DNA from: Heliopora coerulea
Lineage: Eukaryota > Cnidaria > Anthozoa > Scleralcyonacea > Helioporidae
Assembly (NCBI GenBank): GCA_030142905.1
Contig: JASJOG010000014.1
Location: 3,293,001-3,357,000, forward strand
Direction: 5' to 3'
Length of the DNA: 64,000 nucleotides
Shown here: piece after piece, positions 1 through 9,876 of the stretch
How positions within the stretch are numbered: the first letter of the stretch is position 1
How the letters are laid out: each line of letters opens with the position of its first letter
Program-made: the position numbers and the translations under genes
Notes under the pieces: generated by a model
Databases searched by the model: none
The model's input: only the letters and a program-made list of their open reading frames with translations
What the model was told of the DNA's origin: nothing

Positions 1-801
1 AACCTTCATCAAACGTCTTCTCTCTTCAATCTCAGTGCCCCCAAATACACGAATCCCCTATCTTTGTATTTCTACCATTCGTCTAGTCTGTCATCCCTGG
101 TGTTAAACGTCCTTATACCGCGAGTACGTGTTTTATATATTGTAGCTAACTTTTTATTGCGTAGAGACAATGCACATGCTTTGCTTTGGTTTTTCAAGTA
201 GAGCCTCGATTTCATGTCAGCGATGACCCACAGATTTTATAGTGCTTATTCCTAATTCCACTAAGTCCACCTACTTATATTGTTTCGAGAGCGTTTTATT
301 TAAAATTCTGGCTAAGATTATACAATTTATGTTAAAATTTATGATCTTTATTTTTAACTCAATAGTACGTTTGTTGTGTCAACATCATTCTAGTTGCACA
401 GAAGTGACATAACCCAGATTCATTGAGCTTTGAAGAATTGACGGAATTTTGCGCCACAGGGTCAGAACTTCAAGAACAGAGATACGACTGCGGCTTCTGT
501 CGAAATATTCAACTTACAATAATTAAATGCAAATATAAAGCCTAAATTGCACCGACGGACCGATTGCAAGCAAGGCAGAAATGGGAGCGTGCGGGGAGCG
601 GAAGTGTAAGCAAGAGGAAGACATAAATTATTTCCCCTCGGGCCAAGATTCTCGGAATGCTCTCGGGATACGCTCGGCATATCGTTCTGATCCAAATGAG
701 TTGCAGTAAAGTTCCCAAAGTAATGAAGCTCCTTACTTTGGGATTTAGCAGCCTTCTCTCTCGTTACACTACATAAGATATCGGCAGTGCCCATTTGTTG
801 A
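1..801. other. No gene recognised
   Basis: AT-rich sequence without a convincing reading frame. The minus-strand frame across 462-812 has no recognisable domain and abuts the LINE fragment on its right. The 5' end of the LINE insertion may lie here but no target duplication is visible. Confidence 0.5.
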
Positions 802-2751
802 AAGGAAATCAACGACGTAATGAAAGAAAGGAAAAAGTTGCACCGACTTGCACGTGTGACACAGCTGCCTGCTGACTGGAATAATTTCTATCTATCACGA
901 AATGAAGTAAAGAACAAGTTGCGAAGCGGCGAGAAAGCATATATCCAGGGGGAAATTAGCAAGAATAATAACAACAAAAATTCCTTGTGGAAAGTCATTA
1001 AAAAATTTGTACCACGAAAAGAGGTATCACAGCCGGTATACTCGAGGGATCTTAGCGGGTTGGCTGATGAATTTAATGCTTTTTTCACTTCTGTAGGCCC
1101 TAGTGTCTCAGATTCATCGAAGTCGCTTGCCGTTGACCATGACTTGCCCGCACTACCCTTTTGTACTGCAGTTGAACCCGATATGGCTGATGAGTTCCAT
1201 TTTAATGCTGTTTCCTGCAGAACGGTTTAAAAACTTGTACGGTCGTTTCCGTCCAATAAGGCACCAGGACGTGATAAGATCTTCATGAGGGTTATTAAGG
1301 ATGCCCTGCCTTGTATCTTACCAACACTTACAGAAATAGTAAATTGTTCTCTGCGGTCGTCGGTCTTCCCAACATGCTGGAAGGAATCTGAAGTCATACC
1401 ACTCTTGAAAGAAGGGGATCCCGAAATGCCTAGCTGTAACCGCCCAGTATCATTGCTACCTGCAGCCTCCAAAGGGTGTGAGCGCATAGCCTTGAACCAG
1501 CTGGTTACATACTTGGACTCGAGAAAGAAGCTGACAAGCCATCAAAGTGGAAATAAGAAACTGCATTCCACAGAAACATTGAACATTTTGATGTCAGATA
1601 CTCTTCTCGAGTCAATGGGTTGGAAGGAACTGACTGCACTTGTCCTCTTGGATCTATCTAAAGCTTTCGACAGTATCAACCACTCTCTCCTACTGGCGAA
1701 GCTTCGAGCATTGGGGGTGTCTGGCTACGCTGTTGAGTGGTTCAAGAGTTATCTGTCGGGGAGAAGCCAGGTAGTACGTATTGGGTCCACTGTATCTGAG
1801 CCCCTTCCAATCACCCATGGAGTCCCACAGGGCTCCATTCTTGGAAGGGTGCTATTTAACATCTATATTAATGACTTGCCTGTGGTGCCAACTGCCTGCT
1901 CCCTGGAATCGTATGTTGATGACTCAAAGTTGTTCATATCATTCCCAATTAAGAACGTTGACGTTGTTGCTAGACAACTGACAGAAGACCTACGGGGAAT
2001 TGCTGCCTGGTGCTGTGCAAACAGTTTGCTCATTGATCCCGACAAAACCAAACTGCTGCTGTTGGGCACGCGTCAGATGCTGAACAGAGTTTCGGATGGC
2101 TTCAGTGTAATACTTTTTGGCAAACAATTGTATCCAGCTACATCTGCTAAGGACTTAGGCATCACGACTGATGCGAGTTTGACTTTTGACGAACACGTAA
2201 CTAACATAGTTTCTTCATGTACCGGTAGCCTGTGTCAAATAAATAGAGTAAAGTATCTTTTAGATAAGCAAACTATGACGACCCTTATTAATGCTTTGGT
2301 CTTTAATAAGTTATATTATTGTTCTTCCGTGTGGGCAAATACTTCTAGAAAGAATTTAGATAAATTGCAAAAAATTCAGAATTTTGCTGCCCGCATTTTA
2401 ACTGGCACCAACAAATATCAACATATATCCCCAGTATTACAAGATCTCAATTGGCTACCAGTTTGTCTTAATGTTAAGCTTCGTGAAGGTGTTATGGCTT
2501 TTTGGCGTGTGAAGGGCTTTGCCCCCTTATACTTAAGTGAAAAGTTTGTAAAAAGATCTGATGTACACTTCAATAGAACAAGAAACAGGGACAAACTACA
2601 GATTCCCAAGTGCAAGTCTACTTCTGGTCAACGGACCTTTTACTATAGAGCAGTAACAGTATGGAACTCTATGCCGGAAGATTTGAGGAACTGTGTAAGC
2701 GTAGGCGACTTTAAAAAGAAACTCCAGGCGCTACTCCTTGACGTGTCTTAA
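802..2751 (+). pseudogene. Jockey/CR1-type LINE reverse transcriptase, 5'-truncated, one internal stop
   Basis: Non-LTR retrotransposon ORF2 lacking its endonuclease. The frame is open from 802 (TGA just upstream, first ATG at 820) to a TAA at 2749-2751, broken only by TAA at 1228-1230, which could be a C-to-T change of CAA. After the stop the same frame continues through the RT fingers motif SNKAPGRDKI. Visible RT motifs are LLDLSKAFDSINH, GVPQGSILG and the catalytic YVDD (1909-1920; YADD is commoner in this group). The C-terminal portion (LPVCLNVKLR, AVTVWNSMPEDLR) is the usual tail of cnidarian Jockey/CR1-like elements. An AT-rich 3'UTR runs to about 2890. One lesion and good frame integrity suggest a fairly young, 5'-truncated copy. 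Clade assignment is from motif memory, not a tree. Confidence 0.9.
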
Positions 2752-2896
2752 CTCTACAAATATATATTTTTAAATCAGAATTTGATCTATATTTTTAACG
2801 TTTATAGTTATAGTTTTAAATATTAATAGTTTTTTATAATTATGTAATTTGATCCTGAAAAAACATAAATTAGATATCAAGACAAGTCTCTTGCCC

Positions 2897-3999
2897 TTAG
2901 GTATCTAAAACTTTTCAGATTATTCTTGTCGTTCCTAACAAAGTTACTTTTTGCAAGAGGTGTGTACTGGAATTAATTTCAATCTGATCCAGCCATTTTC
3001 TATGATTCATTCCAATCGTTGCCAGGGCTCCAATTATCACCGGTATAATCTTTCTTCTTTGAGATTCCACAATCATTTTAATTCTCGTCTCAAATCTTGA
3101 TACACATCAATCTTCTCATTCTCTTTCTTCACAATTCTTGTGTCGAAGGGACAAACAATATCTATCAACAGACATGACCGCCTAGACTTATTCACTACAA
3201 CTATATCTGGTCTATTATGATCAAGCTTGCTGTCTGTTTGTATCGGAAAGTCCCATAGTAACTTGAATTCATCTGTTTCAATCACTTTCTCAGGTGCATG
3301 CTTATACCATGATTCCTCGCAGGGAATACCTGCCTTCTTGCATAATTTCCAGTGTACCACTTTTGCTACTTGATCATGTCTCCATTCCTTGTAGTATCTT
3401 TGCGCCAACATTTGGCACTCGGTCGTTATATGTGCCACCGTTTCCTCTGCACTACCACAAATTCTGCAGCTATTTGCCACATTCTCCTATTACACTGAAT
3501 GTCTTATTGAATTGGTTGCGATTGCCTGCTCTTGTGCTGCAAATATTGTGTTTTCTGTTTCTTTCTTCAATTCCGCATAGCAAAGCCACTCCCAATTTTT
3601 CTCTTTATCCATATCATCCTTTACTGCTGTTATAAACCGCCTGTGGAGTGCTTTCTCATGCCACTGTCGTTGGTGGTTTTCTTTATTCTCTTTCCTTAAA
3701 CTGCTCCCATCTTTGTCTCCTTCGACGTTGACCACTCCTTCCCTTATGATCTGTCTCGCCATCTTACCTTGCCGTCTACTCACGTACAGTGCTAAATTAT
3801 TTCTTTCTGCCTTAACACACTCTTCAATTCTAATAAGTCCTCTCCCTCCGCTTTTTCTAGTCAAGTACAATCTATGTACGTCACTCCTTGGGTGTAATGG
3901 ACCATACATTGTCAAGTTCTTATGGGCTTTCCTGCCTAATGCCTTCAGCTCCTCATCGGTCCAGTCGATTATCCCAGCTCCGTACCGCATCAAAGACAC
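2897..3999 (-). pseudogene. RLE-type LINE, C-terminal part: CCHC finger and restriction-like endonuclease
   Basis: Downstream third of the minus-strand element that begins near 6341. The frame 3999-3490 carries the post-RT thumb/linker (RYGAGIIDWTDEELKALGRK, SDVHRLYLTRKSGGRGLI). The frame 3480-3073 carries CRICGSAEETVAHITTEC, a C-x2-C-x8-H-x4-C finger, followed by the endonuclease signature NRPDIVVVNK...LLIDI. These two modules after the RT define the R2/R4/NeSL side of non-LTR elements, which use a restriction-like endonuclease rather than an APE. A last stretch down to 2897 (LQK...LLGT...KVLDT) ends at a TAA and contains a TGA. Several frameshifts mark a dead copy. Its 3' end abuts the 3'UTR of the Jockey/CR1-type LINE on the opposite strand. 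Confidence 0.85.
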
Positions 4000-4002
4000 C
4001 GC

Positions 4003-5006
4003 TCAGGAATTAATTGCTAGCACAATATTCTTTCCATTCAACTTTGACTTAAGGATCTTCTTTGTCCTTCGCAAATATTCTTTCTGAATTAAGACCTTCA
4101 TCTGTTGTTGCATTATCTGGTCAATTTCTAGTTTATCCAGATATCTGTATCCTTCATCATCGACAGATTTAATGCTTTCCCCATTTGGCAGCTGTATACC
4201 GTCAGATGTTACCACTTTCCCTCTTTTTATTATCGCCATACCACATTTCTTTACTCCAAACTCCATTTGTATATCTTGGCTAAATACAAATACCGTCCTA
4301 ATCAGAGAGTCAATATCCTTACTAGACTTTCCAAAGAGTTTGAGGTCATCTATGAAAAGTAGATGATTCACCTTTGGGCTTTGTTTACCAAGATGATAAC
4401 CAGCTTTACAGCTTCTTAACAACAAGGTAATAGGTATCATACAAATAACAAACAATAATGGTGACACACTGTCACCCTGGAATAAACCCCTCTCGATTTT
4501 TACCTCCTCTAACTCTTGATTTCCAGTTATTAACTTGGTTCTCCAAAGGGGCATGGTTTTTGGACAAATGACCGAATATTACTGGCAACTCCAATCATTT
4601 CCAGACATTCAGTAATCCACGAATGTGGAATCATATCGTAAGCCTTGTGGTAGTCAATCCATGCCACCGCATGGTTAGTATGTCTTCTTTTGCAATTCTT
4701 CAGGATGGTCTTATCTATCATTAACTGACCTTTTGTGCCACGAGATTTTCTTTTACAACCCTTTTGTTCGTCCGGGAATATTGCTTGATCTTTCATATGT
4801 CGGTACATTTCATCTCCAATTATTCCAGTAAGCACTTTCCACAAAACGGGTAAACATGTAATCAGTCTATAATTGTCAACTACGTTACCGCGAGACTCAT
4901 CTTTCGTACATAAAACCGTCCGTCCGGTTACCATCCACTCGGGCGTTTCCCCGGAGCTCACCATGTCGTTAAGTTGTACAGCAATTCTGGCATGAAGGGC
5001 GGTCAA
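4003..5006 (-). pseudogene. RLE-type LINE, reverse transcriptase domain
   Basis: Two overlapping frames (5006-4530 and 4554-4003) separated by a frameshift carry the RT. Motifs in order: [58 protein letters not shown], then after the shift GLFQGDSVSPLLFVICM and LLFIDDLKLF, where IDD holds the catalytic aspartates. The order and the IPHSWI and QGDSVSPLLF forms match the copy at 29.0-32.2 kb, so both belong to one family. Between 5006 and 5575 the frame is broken by several stops. I would place it in the R4/Dong-like group because copies sit beside (AAT)n tracts, but this is inference. Confidence 0.85.
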
Positions 5007-5574
5007 GTTCTAAATCCAGAAACCCTGTGTACCATCTGGACCAGGAGCCTTCCAACTGGATGTTTTGGTTAGCTGTTGCTTAAGCATTCTTTCATCGATC
5101 GTGATATCTTGTTGATCTTGATGTTGAGCTTTCAACTGATTCTTCACTCCTTTTAACTACTCAGCATCTTTGTTATGTTCCACAGAATTTTCCCATATTG
5201 TTTCCCAAAATTTGTGTCTCTGTTGCACCGGGGGCAGTTGCTGAGCTATTTGTTTTTCCCTCTATCTCACTATAAAATCTCCTTTGATTTTCTTCAAATA
5301 ACCTATTGTGTCTAAACTACTTTGTTCGATTTTCGTATCGCGTTATTTTTGGTGCCTATGCTGTTACCCTTTGTTTCAACTCCTCAATCACAGTTGTAAT
5401 CCCTTTTTCATTTACTTTATACTTTCTTTCCAGATATGCCATTTCTTTATCATGCCTTCTAATTTCATTATTTTTCTTTCTTTCAAGCTTGCTAATAACT
5501 TTCCTTGCCTCTTTGATGTCTCGTTCTATTCTCCTCTTCCACCAGGGTTCTTTTATCTGTCTCGCTTGTCTTTC

Positions 5575-6341
5575 TTATAAATCCAGATTTACTGCAATGT
5601 ACCATATTATCGCTACCATAAGTTGTTTTGTCTCAGTTACATTATTCGTGACGATATGATCAATTATTTTCTCTACCTTCCGTATTTTTTCCTTCGTTGT
5701 TCTTTTGTTAATCCTTTTCAAATTTACATTTGGTGGTTTAGATTTTTCCCTTATCAACTCCATAGTTCTATCATATATAATGGACTCTTCATGACTAAGA
5801 TCTCATACCTTTTGGGATCATTTTTGTCATCATTCTCACTTGCGCGTTGGGTACCATCTTGTCTGCTTTCTTCTTGTGTATTCAATTCAGCATCTGATTG
5901 GTTGTCAAATTGTTGCCCCTCAGTTACTACAGTTTCTTCTCCCTGGTTGCTTTCTTCATGTTCTTCCCTGTTCTCAGAACTCCTTCTTATTCCAACGATC
6001 TCAATCTGTCTTTTAATTTCCTCCAGTTCCACTTTTGTCAACCACTCATTCACCACAATCGCTCTAGCTTGATCGACTAATTGTTGTTCTTTAACTTCGA
6101 ATGTACCAACTTCTTCCCAGATCCTCATCATCCTCTTGCGATACCCTCTCACAATTGGATTACTCTTGTATATGCAGTACATTACCCACCTATTCTTTTC
6201 TTTTCTCCACTTCCTCCTAGCAGTAGCATGATTACGACCGGTTCCACACTGCTGTGGCATGGAATTCCTGCCGGGCGAAGTACCTTCATCATAAGTTCCA
6301 GTATCATTCACGCCGTTACCAGTTTCAATTAAATTTTCCAT
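5575..6341 (-). pseudogene. RLE-type LINE, N-terminal domain
   Basis: The frame 6341-5754 begins with ATG and encodes a charged region with RRKWRKEKNRWVMYCIYKSN, then VRGYRKRMMRIWEEVGTF and VKEQQLVDQARAIV, followed by an acidic Q/E/N-rich linker. This W-rich arrangement resembles the Myb-like N-terminal domains of RLE-type LINEs and presumably binds target DNA. A second frame (5763-5575) continues past a frameshift. The start is favoured because the 70-bp repeat 5'UTR ends directly upstream. There is no function beyond the element itself, and the copy is inactive because of downstream lesions. Confidence 0.7.
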
Positions 6342-6721
6342 TCACTCATTTGAGGTTAGTGGTTTCAGGTGTCACTACAACAGGTGTTTTATTCGTTCCA
6401 CCAAAACTAGAGGGGTTGTCAACCAAGACTCACGAGTCCCCACCACCCGTGTGGGCCTTTATTTGTGATTCTTGCACTAGGTGGACTGTCAGCCAAGGCT
6501 AACGAGCTCCACCTACCCAGGTTTAGATTTGGAGTTTTCCACCTCCTAGGCGGGCTGTCGACCAAGATTATTGAGCCCCACCAACCCACTGTTGTAACCC
6601 TAACAAGGGTGGCTTTGGGGTTACTGGCACTTGCCGAAGGTGCCACCCCAGACTCTGGAGGGTGGGAGCGTCTACATTCCCGTAATAGGCTGAAGCCAGT
6701 GCTTGTCCTATCCCAGTGCCC
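6342..6721 (-). repeat. LINE 5'UTR with three 70-bp direct repeats
   Basis: Noncoding leader of the minus-strand RLE LINE. On the plus strand a CTAG-containing block recurs at 6407, 6477 and 6547, exactly 70 bp apart. Each block continues with GGGGTTGTCAACCAAGACTC or a variant of it and then a CCACC-rich end. Iterated 5' leader units are common in LINE promoters, so a promoter role is likely but inferred. Confidence 0.75.
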
Positions 6722-6722
6722 A

Positions 6723-6756
<34 letters not shown>

Positions 6757-6757
6757 G
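6722..6757. repeat. (ATT)n microsatellite at the LINE 5' junction
   Basis: About twelve ATT units, i.e. (AAT)n read with the element. It abuts the 5' leader of the minus-strand RLE LINE. AAT tracts also flank the two other copies of this family in the window. Confidence 0.9.
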
Positions 6758-7905
6758 AGTGAGAAGAGCAACACGTCATCAAAGTGACGCTGGGGTACAA
6801 ATATACGAAGTTCAATATGCCCATCATGACAACCAGTCTGATAAGGGTACACTAGGCACATGCATCACAGCTAAATGTGCGTGATATGGTGTAACTAAAA
6901 GAAAACAACGCATGACCTTGCAGGTGAGGCCCTATTAGGAATACCTCCAGGTCGGGTAGCACATCCCGCTAAAATGGTCCCTGGATGAGAGAAGCTTATG
7001 TTTGATCAATCCACCCTAGTATCCTAGTATGAAGATATCAACCACAAACTTCCCTCCCAACACCTAGCCTTGATGCTCCCCCACTACTCCCATCCATGAT
7101 CAGAGATGCACTGAGTGCCAGCCCAAAAGGAACATGCTCAACCGGTTAAGGTCAAACAACTGGCAAGCAAATCTGTGGAACTGGACAGGATATTTGATGT
7201 AGCCCATTTATTGCACCGAGACAAAACATGTACATGTTAGCACTCCCAATCAGTTAAGATCAGAAGCTATGAAAGCCACTGCCTGGTGTTGCTTATGGGC
7301 ATTATTGAGGAAAGTCAGCTCATACGAGCCAATGAGGTCGTTTAGCCAAAATTGCCATATTATGCCAAAGTGGGCACATGTCCCATAAATTATAGTGGTA
7401 TGGCAATCACAAAGTCAAAAACATTGTGAGTAGTTAATGCCATTTTACACTACAGTCTCACATACACAATTCCGTTGGTTGGGCATGGTCAAGGGCTGGT
7501 GCTTTGCACCTATAAATCATGAGACTTCCTCAATAACCATCACACTTCCTCTCAGACTATTCTAAGGGTCTGTTCCGCAAAGCCGACCAATTAAGGCAAG
7601 CCAGACGCCAGTCCAATAGCTGAAGTTGGATAATGTGATCTATTTTGTTCTTAGACTAGGAGAGTTCCTTTCAGATACGTAAGTGTCCTGGGCTCACTCA
7701 ACCATTTAAGGTAAAGGACATCAGGACAGTCAGAAGGATTTACTAGTCCTTGGGTTAACAGGGAAGGTTTGCCAACACCTTAGGTGAGGTTACTTACCAC
7801 TGACAGCCAATTGAGGCAAGCAGTGGCTTTCAGTCACCCGTTTACCCAGCTGGCAAGGCAGGGGCGCCACTCCCTGAGGATGCCGAAACATCTTGCCTAC
7901 CTTAT
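6758..7905. repeat. LINE-associated noncoding block with a ~100-bp periodic motif
   Basis: No coding frame. A motif of the form CCAATTAAGG recurs near 7140, 7238, 7336, 7587, 7699 and 7806, often followed by CAAG and an AGTGGC or CAGACGCCAG segment, with spacing near 100-112 bp or multiples. Part of it (about 7313-7385) recurs in reverse orientation at 35366-35447, where it also ends in AAT repeats. It is therefore a dispersed noncoding element or a LINE/SINE tail. Confidence 0.6.
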
Positions 7906-7914
7906 CATTATTAT

Positions 7915-7990
<76 letters not shown>
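7906..7990. repeat. (AAT)n followed by (ATT)n, self-complementary
   Basis: A run of AAT from about 7915 to 7948 turns into ATT from 7949 to 7990, giving a perfect hairpin. The simplest reading is two AAT-tailed elements joined tail to tail. Confidence 0.9.
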
Positions 7991-7991
<1 letters not shown>

Positions 7992-8560
7992 GGGATGTCG
8001 CTACTTTCAGAGGTCGTTACTTTCGCATGGCAAAAATGTGTATCTGAGGTAAATCATGACAAATATTATTAGACCGTTGCTTTTTAATTTAAAATGATTT
8101 TCACAAAGTGTTCTGTCGGTATTACTCTGACTGTATGTCCACTTGTCTTAAACTGAATTGTCTGCGGTTGAAGTAAGAAGTTCCAATTTCCCTCCTCAGT
8201 TCTTTGCACAAATCCTTTAGCCCTTCTGTTTTTATCTATAAACTTGCAAATTAGAACAAGTTTATGTAAGTTTACCGTAAGAATACGAAAAGCCTGGGTG
8301 TTTTTGCACGTTTTGTATATGCTTTGTAATTATTTATGGTATCGATGGCGATATCCATCATTAACTTGAATAAGCAATTGATAAGTTTGGAACAGATGAT
8401 GAAAATCAAAAAGTTGGCCTTTGTTTCAAATTGCTACTTTCGGAGGTCGCAACTTTCGGAGCGATCGTTACTTTCGGGATTTATTTACAAGCACTGAATT
8501 TTATCGTTACTTTCGGGGTGTCACTACTTTCGGGGGGTGGCCATCTCGGGAACTTTACGG
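7991..8560. repeat. Transposon remnant with iterated ACTTTCGG motifs
   Basis: ACTTTC(G/A)G occurs in pairs at both ends: about 8004 and 8021 on the left, then 8436, 8450, 8468, 8507 and 8526 on the right, each preceded by (G/C)(C/T)T, with a non-repetitive middle. The spacing of about 14-20 bp suggests subterminal transposase sites. A related piece lies in reverse at about 37418-37430. No transposase is present. Confidence 0.5.
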
Positions 8561-9780
8561 TATTTGTGAGTGGTTCATGACGTTTTCAGATAGGTAATTT
8601 TTAGTTCTCATCTCCTCGAAATGGCGTAATTAGGGTGGATGTTGGGAAGGGTGCTGTATGAGGCATTTGTAAATTTTCGAACATATTTCAGGGATGTGAC
8701 TCGAACTTAGATGTGCTATTTTCCATTCCCTGCATTGTGGAAATGTCTAATATGGCAGTACTTAAAAGTTACACAGCTTTATCGGCTGAGGTACTTCTTG
8801 GATGGTTCCGAAGATATTTATAATGACCAGTGTCTCCGGGGACCCGCCTATTGTACCAATGCCTCATGATATCAAATTCATTTTCAAGCCTCCTTATCAC
8901 AAATTACAGTTGTGAATCTAAGAATTTTCAGTTGTGGATAGGTGAATTGGCTGGACTTTAGTTCTGAAGAAGCGTGAAGATCCGGGTATTGTTAACACGA
9001 ACAGCTGATCGGAAAAGGATGGTACATCCGAGGCGTAAGAAGCTACTCGACGTTAGGCGGGCCGGGAGCAAAATTTAAGTTCAAGATGGGCTTTTTCTGG
9101 TAAATGTTTACATCGACTTTATTGTTGACAATGTTGACACAATACTTGCAGTTTTACACCTATGGTAAGGAATATTATAGAGGGTTGCCAATTTATTCAT
9201 TACAAGACTGAATACAATTCTAGAATTTTGTTGCGATATTAACCTTTAACTTCAACGATCCTAAACGTGACCATGCGTTTATCAGAGTTTTAATGGTATC
9301 TGTGTGCAACTCTTGAGTATAATAAAGTATCAACTATCGTTAATGCTATACACAGTCGATTAGATTTTTAAATATTGTCTATATTAATTTTGAAATGTAA
9401 GTGCGTGCGATGGTAAAAATTAAAAATTACTTTGCATATTGTTACCATATCTGTTTTCAAGGGGGGCGAACAATATTGCGATCCCCCAAAATGAAAAAAA
9501 AAGCTGCTTCTTACGCCACTGAGCTAGCTAGCAAAGATAACAATTGGATAAACGTGGTAATTTACAGCAGGCGATCTCGAAGCAACTGGCGTCCAGGCAC
9601 CCGGACACGCTTACTTTCTAGACTGTGGGTGTCGAACAAAAACAAAACAATATTTAGCCAAACAAATAATTGATGTTATTGATACAAAGCAAATCCAGAC
9701 TTCAATATAGAGAAGTATTTTACATGTTGTGAAAAGGTAATGCCTATACAAGCTACAAACTTGGTAGGGGAAAATGTATT
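8561..9780. other. No gene recognised
   Basis: AT-rich. The plus-strand frame 9401-9673 has no motif I know. Confidence 0.4.
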
Positions 9781-9876
9781 TTTGTATGTATGTATGTATG
9801 TATGTATGTATGTACGTATATATGTATGTATATATGTATGTATGTATGTATGTATGTTTGTATGTATGTATGTATA
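9781..9876. repeat. (ATGT)n microsatellite
   Basis: Tetranucleotide GTAT/ATGT repeat with a few ATAT interruptions. Open frames in several registers over it are artefacts of the repeat. Confidence 0.95.

Noticed and set aside
462..812. 116-residue minus-strand frame upstream of the LINE
   Set aside because: No motif, unusual composition, partly overlaps the LINE 5' edge.
3294..4087. Plus-strand frames of 113-124 residues
   Set aside because: Antisense to the minus-strand LINE.
7784..8047. Protein with a poly-isoleucine run
   Set aside because: Translation of (AAT)n/(ATT)n.
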